From NCBI RefSeq assembly GCF_023145115.1, contig NZ_JAGLEJ010000006.1:1-64000 (forward strand): a stretch of DNA of 64,000 nt. The letters are read 5' to 3'. The translations under genes were made by a program, and so were the position numbers. The first letter of the stretch is position 1; each line of letters opens with the position of its first letter. Source of the stretch: Algiphilus sp. GTDB lineage: Bacteria; Pseudomonadota; Gammaproteobacteria; Nevskiales; Nevskiaceae. The notes under the pieces were generated by a model, which saw nothing but the letters and a program-made list of their open reading frames with translations, made no database searches and had not been told where the DNA came from. Shown one piece after another: positions 17,828-24,710 of the stretch.

Positions 17828-18616
17828 ATGCAGATGCGCTTTCTCACCGTGGCGGTCGCGGCGCTCGCCGGCGCGCTGGCGACCGCCTGTGCCACCTCGC
17901 CCACCGGCCGCAGCCAGCTCATTCTGGTTTCCGGCGCCCAGATGCAGAGCATGGGGGCAGAAGCCTTCACGCAGATGAAGCAGGAGAGCAAGGTTGCCAC
18001 CGGGACCCCGGCATCGCGCTACGTCGACTGCATCGCGAACGCGCTCGTGCAGGTAGTGGCCCCCGGCGAGAGCTGGGAAGTGCAGACCTTCCAGGAGGAC
18101 ACCGTCAACGCCTTCGCGCTGCCCGGCGGCAAGATCGGCGTCTACACCGGCCTGATCAAGGTGGCGGAGAACCAGGATCAGCTCGCGGCCGTCATCGGTC
18201 ACGAGATCGCGCACGTGCTGGCCAACCATTCCGCCTCGCGCGTCTCGAACCAGCTCGCCGCACAGCTGGGCGCGTCGGTGGTGTCCAGCGCCACCGGCAT
18301 GAGTCCCGAGATGATCGGCATGGGCGCGCAGGTGCTGCTGCTCATGCCCTACGGCCGCGGCGACGAGTCTGAAGCCGACATCCTCGGGCTGCGCTACATG
18401 GCCCAGGCCGGGTTCGATCCCAGCGCCGCGCCCGCGCTCTGGGTCAACATGGCCAAGCAGAGCGACGGCGCACCGCCCGAGTTCCTCTCCACGCATCCCT
18501 CGCATCAGACCCGCATCCGCGATCTGCAGGCCGAGCTCGGCAATGTCATGCCGATCTACCGCCAGGCGCGCGCGCAGGGTCGGGCACCCAACTGCCGCCG
18601 ACCGGCCAACATCTGA
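17828..18616 (+). CDS. M48-family zinc metalloprotease lipoprotein
   Basis: A 262-residue periplasmic M48 peptidase of the LoiP/YggG kind. The signal peptide ends at a lipobox (ALATA-Cys). The zinc site HEIAH follows in VIGHEIAHVLANH, with the third ligand in DESEADILGL. These proteases act in outer-membrane protein quality control. The ATG at 17828 was chosen; another in-frame ATG is six bases downstream. Confidence 0.92.
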   Translation: MQMRFLTVAVAALAGALATACATSPTGRSQLILVSGAQMQSMGAEAFTQMKQESKVATGTPASRYVDCIANALVQVVAPGESWEVQTFQEDTVNAFALPGGKIGVYTGLIKVAENQDQLAAVIGHEIAHVLANHSASRVSNQLAAQLGASVVSSATGMSPEMIGMGAQVLLLMPYGRGDESEADILGLRYMAQAGFDPSAAPALWVNMAKQSDGAPPEFLSTHPSHQTRIRDLQAELGNVMPIYRQARAQGRAPNCRRPANI

Positions 18617-18641
18617 AGCGGTCAGAGCGGGCGGCGGAGCC

Positions 18642-19061
18642 CTATTCGCCCTGGAGCGTCGCGATCACCCGGCGCTCGCCGCCATGATTGCGATGCTCGC
18701 AGAGATAGATGCCCTGCCAGGTGCCCAGCCGCAGCCTGCCCCGATGCACGGGCAGGCTCAGCGCGCAGCCCAGCAGGCTGCTCTTGATGTGCGCCGGCAT
18801 GTCCTCGCTGCCCTCGTCGACGTGTGCGAAGTAGGGCGCCCCCTCGGGCACGGCCCGGTTGAAATGGCGCTCGAAATCGGCGCGCACGGTGGGGTCGGCG
18901 TCTTCGTTGATGGTGAGCGCGGCCGACGTGTGCTGCAGGAACAGATGGAGCAGCCCCACCTGCACCGACGCGAGATCGGGCAGGCCGGCGACGATCTCGT
19001 CGGTCACCAGATGGAATCCGCGGGGACGCGGGCGCAGGCGCAGCTCGGTCTGTCGCCACAT
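18642..19061 (-). CDS. YjbQ-family (UPF0047) protein, copy 1
   Basis: A 139-residue protein of the secondary thiamine-phosphate synthase/YjbQ family. The conserved QHTSAALTINEDADPTV and EDMPAHIKSSLLG (with the metal-site histidine) and GTWQGIYLCEHRNHGG are all present. Members fold as trimers with a small ligand or metal site. Thiamine-phosphate synthase activity has been reported for some, but the physiological role is unclear. A second, more distant paralogue lies at 46763-47182. Confidence 0.88.
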   Translation of the reverse strand: MWRQTELRLRPRPRGFHLVTDEIVAGLPDLASVQVGLLHLFLQHTSAALTINEDADPTVRADFERHFNRAVPEGAPYFAHVDEGSEDMPAHIKSSLLGCALSLPVHRGRLRLGTWQGIYLCEHRNHGGERRVIATLQGE

Positions 19062-19216
19062 GCGGTGCAGGATCGTGAACGTGCCGGGTGCCCATCATTC
19101 CGTGCTGCGGGGCGGATCGCAATGCACGCGCCGCTGCATCGACGGCGGGGCATCACGTCTTCTCAATGGCCCGCCGGACGCATAGGCTGGCGGGACCATT
19201 TCGACGAGGAGCGAGC

Positions 19217-19696
19217 ATGACCATCAACAGTGGCGAACGCGTACCCGAGGCCACCGTCTACCGGATGGGAGACAAGGGGCCCGAAGCGATGCAGACGGGC
19301 GAGCTCTTCGGCAAGGGCAAGAGCGTGCTGTTCGGCGTTCCGGGCGCCTTCACGCCGGGCTGCTCCAAGGCGCATCTCCCCGGCTATGTCGTCAAGGCCG
19401 ACGAGATCAAGGCCAAGGGCGTCGACCGGATCGTCTGCATGGCGGTCAACGATGCCTTCGTGATGGATGCCTGGGGTAAGGCGCAGAACGCCGAGTACCT
19501 GCTCATGCTCTCGGACGGCAACGGCGACTTCACCCGTGCGCTGGGTCTGGAGATGGATGGCAGCGGCGCCGGCCTGGGCATGCGCTGCAAGCGCTTCGCG
19601 CTGATCATCGAGGACGGCGTGGTGACCCATGCCGCGATAGAGCCCAAGGGCGACATCACCACCAGCTCCGCCGAGGCGATCCTCGACCAGCTGTAG
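19217..19696 (+). CDS. peroxiredoxin, Prx5 type
   Basis: A 159-residue atypical peroxiredoxin that reduces hydroperoxides. The peroxidatic cysteine lies in FGVPGAFTPGCSKAHLPGYV, with Gly in place of the usual Thr before the Cys. Other family features are CMAVNDAFVMDAWGKAQ and a second Cys in GLGMRCKRFALIIEDG. There is no C-terminal resolving cysteine of the plant Prx5 type, so a glutathione- or glutaredoxin-dependent one-Cys mechanism is likely. The ATG at 19217 has a GAGGAGCGAG box upstream. Confidence 0.92.
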   Translation: MTINSGERVPEATVYRMGDKGPEAMQTGELFGKGKSVLFGVPGAFTPGCSKAHLPGYVVKADEIKAKGVDRIVCMAVNDAFVMDAWGKAQNAEYLLMLSDGNGDFTRALGLEMDGSGAGLGMRCKRFALIIEDGVVTHAAIEPKGDITTSSAEAILDQL

Positions 19697-19720
19697 CGCG
19701 GCGGGCACCCGCGCCGGCAA

Positions 19721-19750
19721 TTGCGTCGGCGCGGGGACGCCCCCTACTAT
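19721..19750 (+). promoter_or_regulatory. candidate promoter of the zinc-ribbon/SH3 gene
   Basis: TTGCGT (19721-19726) and TACTAT (19745-19750) are spaced by 18 bases. The -10 box ends nine bases before the ATG at 19760, which would make the mRNA nearly leaderless if both assignments are right. Confidence 0.35.
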
Positions 19751-19759
19751 GCCGACACA

Positions 19760-20485
19760 ATGAACGGCGGGCGCGCCAGCGCAGTCCGCTCCACCAGCAG
19801 ACCGATGCGCATGCGATGTCCGCACTGCAGTGCGCGCGACCTGTCGCGCTCCCAGCGAAGCGCCTGGCAAAGGGCGCTGGGTCACGTGTGGCCGTTCCGG
19901 CCCTATCGCTGCAAGAGCTGCGGCGAGCGCTCGTGGCAGCACATCCGATGGTCGGACGAACGAACGCCCTTCTTCACCTCCGGTGCGGCCGCGCTGCTAA
20001 TCCTGATCGGGGTCCTGACCCTGCTGTGGCCCGATGCGCCTTCGCCGCAGCCGGCCACGGGTCCGAGCGCCACCATCAACGATGTCGCCACCGATGACGT
20101 GCCCCCGGGCAACACCACCGGCCGAGCGCCCGCCACGCCGGACAGCCGGGGCGACCTGACGCCGCACGATGCACACGCCGACGCCGCCACCGCGACGGCC
20201 GAAGGGCCCGACACACCAACCCCCACCGAGATGGCGGAGGTGGAGCCAGAACCGGAGTCGGCGCCGGCGCCCGATGCGACCGGCTATCGCGAAACCACCG
20301 ATCGCGTGCACATGCGTCGCGGCCCGGGTTCCGAGCACGCGTCCATCACCATCCTCGATCGCGGCCGCATCGTGCCGGTGCTCGAGCCGCCCCGCGGCGA
20401 CTGGGTCCACGTCCGGCACTTCGATGCCGACGGGTGGGTCCACGGTTCCTTCCTGCGGCCGGCGGCGCCACCGGCGGACGGCTAG
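19760..20485 (+). CDS. zinc-ribbon, single-span membrane protein with C-terminal SH3 domain
   Basis: A 241-residue protein from the ATG at 19760 (ATG 19805 and TTG 19721 are also in frame). A cytoplasmic N-terminal zinc ribbon has Cys pairs CPHC and CKSC. One membrane helix follows (AAALLILIGVLTLLW), then a long Ala/Pro/Thr/Glu-rich linker of about 100 residues. The protein ends in a bacterial SH3 domain (HMRRGPGSEHASITIL to GWVHGSFLRP). The layout suggests a peptidoglycan-reaching sensor or anchor; no known gene name fits. Confidence 0.72.
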   Translation: MNGGRASAVRSTSRPMRMRCPHCSARDLSRSQRSAWQRALGHVWPFRPYRCKSCGERSWQHIRWSDERTPFFTSGAAALLILIGVLTLLWPDAPSPQPATGPSATINDVATDDVPPGNTTGRAPATPDSRGDLTPHDAHADAATATAEGPDTPTPTEMAEVEPEPESAPAPDATGYRETTDRVHMRRGPGSEHASITILDRGRIVPVLEPPRGDWVHVRHFDADGWVHGSFLRPAAPPADG

Positions 20486-21333
20486 CCGGGAAAGCGGTAT
20501 CCGAGCAGCACGCTGACGACCAGCGGATCGAAACGCAGCCGGGTACGACTGGTCCCCAGCCGGGTGCCGTCCTCGGCATCCAGCGTGACGGTCGCGGTGG
20601 TCTCCAGGGGAATGAAGGCCAGCTGCGCGGTCAGCCCCCAGCGCTCGGACAGGCGGAACCCCAGGCCGCCGGCGACGACGGGCGCCAGCACCGGGTCCAG
20701 CGCGACATCCAGCCGCGTCGGCCCGGGCCGTCCGGCGGCCGCCGCGAGCGGCACGCCGAAGCGCCGGTTGACGGCTTCGTCGAAGGCATCGCTGAAGCCG
20801 ACCTCGGTGAAGAACACGAAGGTGCCGCCGGCCGCCAGGAACGGTCGCAGGAGCGCGTCCGGAGCGCCGAAATGGCGTTCCAGCAGGACGATCGGGCTCC
20901 ACTGCCGTGCGGACGCCACCGGATTGAACTCGGGCCGTCCGGTATCGAGGTTGATCAGCAGCCCCGTCGGACCGGTCGGCGCGACCGTGCCGGTGGCGCG
21001 CAGCCGGGAGGTGGGCGGATATCCCACGGTCAGATTCAGCGCCCAGTGATCGCTGAGAAAGTGCTTCACGATCAGCCCCAGCGTGTCGGCGCTGCCGGCA
21101 TCGGTGGCGATCTCGTCCGAGCGGAACGCGCTGTCCACCCCCAGAACCGGAAACAGCGCGCTGTCGCGCAGCGTGTTGCGCGGCGGCGCGTTGTCGTCCA
21201 GCGGGTGCGAGTGCACCCAGCCGAACTGGACGATGGTGTCGCCACGCTGCCCGGCGCCGCCGGCTGCGGGCAGCGCCAGCAGCAATGCGGCGACGAGCGC
21301 GATCGGGACGCGCCGGCCGACCTTGACACTCAT
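20482..21333 (-). CDS. OmpW-family outer-membrane protein
   Basis: A 283-residue protein with a cleavable signal peptide (ALVAALLLALPAAGGAG). Its beta-rich pattern matches OmpW-type eight-stranded barrels: LGLIVKHFLSDHWALNLTVG, a plug-like PIVLLERHFG segment, and a C-terminal strand VSVLLGYRFPG for BAM recognition. It is longer than typical OmpW (~210) because of an insert around residues 160-220. The ATG at 21331-21333 gives the signal peptide; its stop overlaps the convergent SH3 gene by four bases. Confidence 0.78.
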   Translation of the reverse strand: MSVKVGRRVPIALVAALLLALPAAGGAGQRGDTIVQFGWVHSHPLDDNAPPRNTLRDSALFPVLGVDSAFRSDEIATDAGSADTLGLIVKHFLSDHWALNLTVGYPPTSRLRATGTVAPTGPTGLLINLDTGRPEFNPVASARQWSPIVLLERHFGAPDALLRPFLAAGGTFVFFTEVGFSDAFDEAVNRRFGVPLAAAAGRPGPTRLDVALDPVLAPVVAGGLGFRLSERWGLTAQLAFIPLETTATVTLDAEDGTRLGTSRTRLRFDPLVVSVLLGYRFPG

Positions 21334-21340
21334 GGGCGGA

Positions 21341-21898
21341 TCATTCCTCGGCGTTGCGCTCCAGTATGCCTTCGGAGCACTCCTCCCCGAGCCGGGCCAC
21401 CAGATCCGCGAAGCCGCGCAGACGCTCGTCGAGATCGATGCGACTGCCGTCGTCCAGCCCGATGGCGAGGGTGGCGAGCTCGTGTCCGGGGCGCCAGCCG
21501 CGCGCATGGTCGTGGGTCAGCTGCACGATGCGGGAAAGCGGCACCCAGCGATAGCCGGTCCAGTGCGCCACGCGCAGTCCTCGCCCGGGAAAGTAGTCGA
21601 TCCACTCCCGGTGCGCGCGCAGCGCCAGCCAGGCGAAGGCCAGTGTGAGCAGCGCCCCGACCAGCAGCAGCGGCAGCGCCTCGGGACCGCGCGCCCGAAC
21701 GATCTCGACGCTGGCGAACAGGCAGGCCGCCGCTACCAGCGCCGGCGCCACCGCGCGCGATCGCGGATGCGCATAGCGCACCGCGCCGTTGCGGCCGACG
21801 GTGCCGCGGCGGTCACGATCGCTGTCGCGCTCGCCGGCGGCGAGCAGCCAGCAGAAGCCGGCCAGCACCAGCAGCACGATCGGAAGCAGGAAATCCAT
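21341..21898 (-). CDS. membrane protein of unknown function
   Basis: I do not recognise this 185-residue protein. Three hydrophobic helices are visible (around residues 2-22, 50-70 and 75-97), followed by a soluble C-terminal part (WTGYRWVPLSRIVQLTHDHARG to RIDLDERLRGFADLVARL). That part looks like the PH-like domains attached to small membrane proteins. The ATG at 21896-21898 places the first helix at the N-terminus; an ATG 51 bases upstream is also open. It lies seven bases before the OmpW gene. Confidence 0.55.
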   Translation of the reverse strand: MDFLLPIVLLVLAGFCWLLAAGERDSDRDRRGTVGRNGAVRYAHPRSRAVAPALVAAACLFASVEIVRARGPEALPLLLVGALLTLAFAWLALRAHREWIDYFPGRGLRVAHWTGYRWVPLSRIVQLTHDHARGWRPGHELATLAIGLDDGSRIDLDERLRGFADLVARLGEECSEGILERNAEE

Positions 21899-22039
21899 GA
21901 CGTACGAGAGCTTGCCCGATGCAATCGGAACGCGCGCGGCGATGCGCATTCATCGGTAGTTCAAGCGCCGCGCGCTCTACTGCCGCCACGCGCCGACAGA
22001 CGAAGGCGCGCGTACCCATTCTCGACCGGGAGACGTGCC

Positions 22040-22876
22040 ATGAACACGCACACCATCAGCAGCATCGCCCTCGCCACCGCGCTCGCCTTCGGGACCAGCG
22101 CCGCGCAGGCGCTCGACCTCAGCGTCAACGCCAACATTGGCGTCGATGCCGACACCAGCCTCGACAAGCAGTTCGCCGCCCTCGATGCCGACGGCAACGG
22201 CAGCATCAGCAAGTCCGAAGCGACCGCCAATGCCGAGCTGCAGTCGCGCTTCGCCGACCTCGACGACGACGATGACGGCGCGGTCACCGAGGCCGAATTC
22301 CGTGCCGGCCTGAAGGCGGAGGGTTCCGGCGGTCTCGGCGCGGCCGTCAGCAACGTCGGCGGCAAGGTCAAGTCGGGCGTCAAGGCCGGCGCGGAGGCGA
22401 CCGGCGATGCGGTGGGTACCGCTGCCGAGAAGACCAAGGAGGGCGTCCAGGCCGGCTACGAAGCCACCAGGGAAGCGGCCGGCACGGCCGCACGGAAGAC
22501 CAAGGAAGGCGTGCAGGCAGGCTACGAGGCCACCAGCGAGATGGCCGCCGATGCCGCAGAGAACACCAAGGAAGGCCTGCGTGCCGGCGCCGAGAAGATC
22601 GGCGAGATGAGCGGCGGCGCCCGCGATCGCGCCGCGGTCGGCGCCAACGCCGGCGCCGAGCTCGGCAACGAGCTGCTCGGCCGCTTCCGTCATCTCGATG
22701 CCGACGGCGATGGCCTGGTCAGCAGCGCCGAAGCGCGCGCCGACACCAAGATCTCGGCCAACTTCGAGACCGCCGACGCCGATGGCGACGACGCCCTCGA
22801 CCACGCCGAGTTCAAGGCCGCCGTCGAGGCGGAGGCCAGCTCGGGGCTGTTCGGCCGCCTCTTCGGCGGCCGCTAG
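22040..22876 (+). CDS. secreted EF-hand protein with four internal 22-residue repeats
   Basis: A 278-residue protein with a signal peptide (LATALAFGTSAAQA). Two EF-hand loops lie at 49-60 (DADGNGSISKSE) and 75-86 (DDDDDGAVTEAE), and two more at 220-231 (DADGDGLVSSAE) and 246-257 (DADGDDALDHAE, with Asp at the usual Gly position). Between them, residues 109-196 form four tandem 22-residue units of the type TKEGVQAGYEAT, like the 11-mer amphipathic repeats of LEA or apolipoprotein-type helices. The function is unknown; calcium-dependent exposure of a helix is plausible. Confidence 0.85.
   Translation: MNTHTISSIALATALAFGTSAAQALDLSVNANIGVDADTSLDKQFAALDADGNGSISKSEATANAELQSRFADLDDDDDGAVTEAEFRAGLKAEGSGGLGAAVSNVGGKVKSGVKAGAEATGDAVGTAAEKTKEGVQAGYEATREAAGTAARKTKEGVQAGYEATSEMAADAAENTKEGLRAGAEKIGEMSGGARDRAAVGANAGAELGNELLGRFRHLDADGDGLVSSAEARADTKISANFETADADGDDALDHAEFKAAVEAEASSGLFGRLFGGR
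22364..22627 (+). repeat. four tandem 66-base (22-residue) coding repeats
   Basis: The units cover residues 109-130, 131-152, 153-174 and 175-196 of the EF-hand protein. Units two and three share KTKEGVQAGYEAT; one and four are more diverged (KSGVKAGAEAT, TKEGLRAGAEKI). Third-base differences between the units show the duplication is not recent. Confidence 0.85.
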
Positions 22877-22904
22877 GACCCGAAGACGGCGCTGTGCCAC
22901 CCCG

Positions 22905-22933
22905 GCCCCCGCGCAGCCGCGCGGGGGCTTTTT
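22905..22933 (+). terminator. rho-independent terminator after the EF-hand gene
   Basis: A perfect ten-base GC stem (22905-22914 with 22919-22928) closes a four-base loop and is followed by five T residues (22929-22933). It lies 29 bases past the stop codon. Confidence 0.9.
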
Positions 22934-23006
22934 CGTGCCCGGGTCTTGTCAGCGCGGCCGCGCAGCGCCACCGTGATCGCCGGATCCGGAACCCTGGACG
23001 TGGCGC

Positions 23007-23933
23007 ATGCGTGATCGCATCACCAGACGCGCGATGCTGGCAATGAGCGGTGCCGCCGGCTGGGCCGCCGCCGCACCGGGCACCTTCGCGGCGGCGGACG
23101 CGTCGGTCCCCACCCGCCCCATACCGTCATCGGACGAGCCCGTCCCCGCGATCGGCCTGGGCAGCTGGATCACCTTCAACGTCGGCGACGATCCGGTCCT
23201 GCGCGATGAATGCGCTGCCGTCATGCGCGCCTTCTTCGCTGCCGGCGGCCGCATGATCGACTCATCGCCGATGTACGGCTCCTCGCAGGCCGTCATCGGC
23301 TACGGTCTCGACAAGCTCGGGCGCACCCGGGAGGCCTTCTCGACCGACAAGGTCTGGACGCGCGACGGCGATGCCGGGCCCGATCAGATCGCGACCTCGG
23401 CCGGGCACTGGGGCGTGTCGCGCTTCGACCTGCTGCAGGTGCACAACCTGGTGGCGTGGCGCGACCATCTCGCGCTGCTCTTCGAGATGAAGGCACGCGG
23501 CCGTCTGCGCTACGTGGGCGTGACCACCTCGCACGGGCGCCGCGGCGACGAGCTGGAGCAGATCATGCGCTTCGAGCCGCTCGACTTCGTGCAGCTCACC
23601 TACAACCCGGTCGACCGGCACGCCGAGCAGCGCCTGCTCCCGCTCGCGGCCGAACGCGGCATCGCCGTCATCGTGAACCGACCGTTCCGCGGCGGCAGCC
23701 TGCCCGAGCGGCTCGCCGGCAGTCCGCTGCCCGGCGTGGCGAAGGAGCTCGGTGCCACCACCTGGGCGCAGCTGATCCTCAAGTTCATCCTGGCGCATCC
23801 GGCCGTCACCTGTCCGATCCCGGCCACGACCCGGGTCGCGCACGTGCGCGAGAACCTCGATGCCGCGCACGGGGCCCTGCCCGACACCGGCATGCGCTCG
23901 GCCATCGCCCGCGTCATCGCGGACCGGCTGTGA
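23007..23933 (+). CDS. Tat-exported aldo/keto reductase
   Basis: A 308-residue aldo/keto reductase. The N-terminus carries a twin-arginine signal (RITRRAMLAMSGAAGW and a later AAA cleavage area), so the folded enzyme should act in the periplasm. The AKR tetrad is recognisable: Asp and Tyr in MIDSSPMYGSS, Lys in STDKVW and His in LLQVHN. A barrel terminus with PIPATTRVAHVRENLDAA follows. A periplasmic NADPH enzyme would need its cofactor bound before export. Substrate unknown. Confidence 0.85.
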   Translation: MRDRITRRAMLAMSGAAGWAAAAPGTFAAADASVPTRPIPSSDEPVPAIGLGSWITFNVGDDPVLRDECAAVMRAFFAAGGRMIDSSPMYGSSQAVIGYGLDKLGRTREAFSTDKVWTRDGDAGPDQIATSAGHWGVSRFDLLQVHNLVAWRDHLALLFEMKARGRLRYVGVTTSHGRRGDELEQIMRFEPLDFVQLTYNPVDRHAEQRLLPLAAERGIAVIVNRPFRGGSLPERLAGSPLPGVAKELGATTWAQLILKFILAHPAVTCPIPATTRVAHVRENLDAAHGALPDTGMRSAIARVIADRL

Positions 23934-24616
23934 GCGCGGACTGGGCGGACTATCGGCCGGCCGACTTCCTGCTGTTCTCCGGGCGCACCTACTACCGCCT
24001 GTTCGAGCGCTGCAACGAGGCCCACACCGCGATCAATCTGGCGCTGATGGCCGCGGGCGCGCTGGTCGCGCTGCTGCTGCTGCTGCTGCTGCGCGGCGAT
24101 GCGCGCGTCCGCCGGGCATGGCCGCTGGTGCTGGCACTGGCCTGGGCCTGGAGCACATGGGCCTTCGTGTGGTCGCTCTATCTGCCCATCCAGTGGGCAA
24201 TGCGCTACGCGCTGCCCGTGCTGGCCGCCCACATCGCGATACTGCTGATGATCGGGCTGCGGCGCGGGATGCCGACACCGCCTCCACCGGACCGGATCGC
24301 CGCCGGCACCGGGTGGACCCTGATCGGCAGCGCGTTCCTGCTCTGGCCGGCGGTGGCGCCGTTGACGGGCCACGGCTGGCGCAGCGCGGAGCTGTTCGGC
24401 AGCGCGCCCGACCCGACCGCACTTGCCAGTCTGGGCTTCGCACTCATGCTGTCCGGCACTGCGCGCTGGGTGGCGGGCGCGGTGCCGATGGCATGGTGCC
24501 TGTTCGCGGGCGCGACGCTGCTCACGCTGGGACAGCCCGCGGGTTGGTGGCTGCTGGCGGCGCCGCTGCTGGCGCTCGGCGCGTCGGTGATCGAGCGCAT
24601 CCGCGCGCCGCGCTGA
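23930..24616 (+). CDS. polytopic membrane protein, DUF6064-like
   Basis: A 228-residue protein with six or more hydrophobic helices. The N-terminal motif DFLLFSGRTYYRLFERCNEA resembles the DUF6064 family of unknown function. The GTG start (23930) overlaps the aldo/keto reductase stop by four bases, so the two are translationally coupled. Whether it anchors or serves the exported reductase is only a suggestion from position. Confidence 0.65.
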   Translation: MSADWADYRPADFLLFSGRTYYRLFERCNEAHTAINLALMAAGALVALLLLLLLRGDARVRRAWPLVLALAWAWSTWAFVWSLYLPIQWAMRYALPVLAAHIAILLMIGLRRGMPTPPPPDRIAAGTGWTLIGSAFLLWPAVAPLTGHGWRSAELFGSAPDPTALASLGFALMLSGTARWVAGAVPMAWCLFAGATLLTLGQPAGWWLLAAPLLALGASVIERIRAPR

Positions 24617-24710
24617 CGGCACCGCGCCCGCCGCCGGGCGCTCGCCGCACGGGTTTGCACGACATTCCGCGGACGCGCATGCTTGCGGAAAAGCGGTGGG
24701 AGGAGACGCA

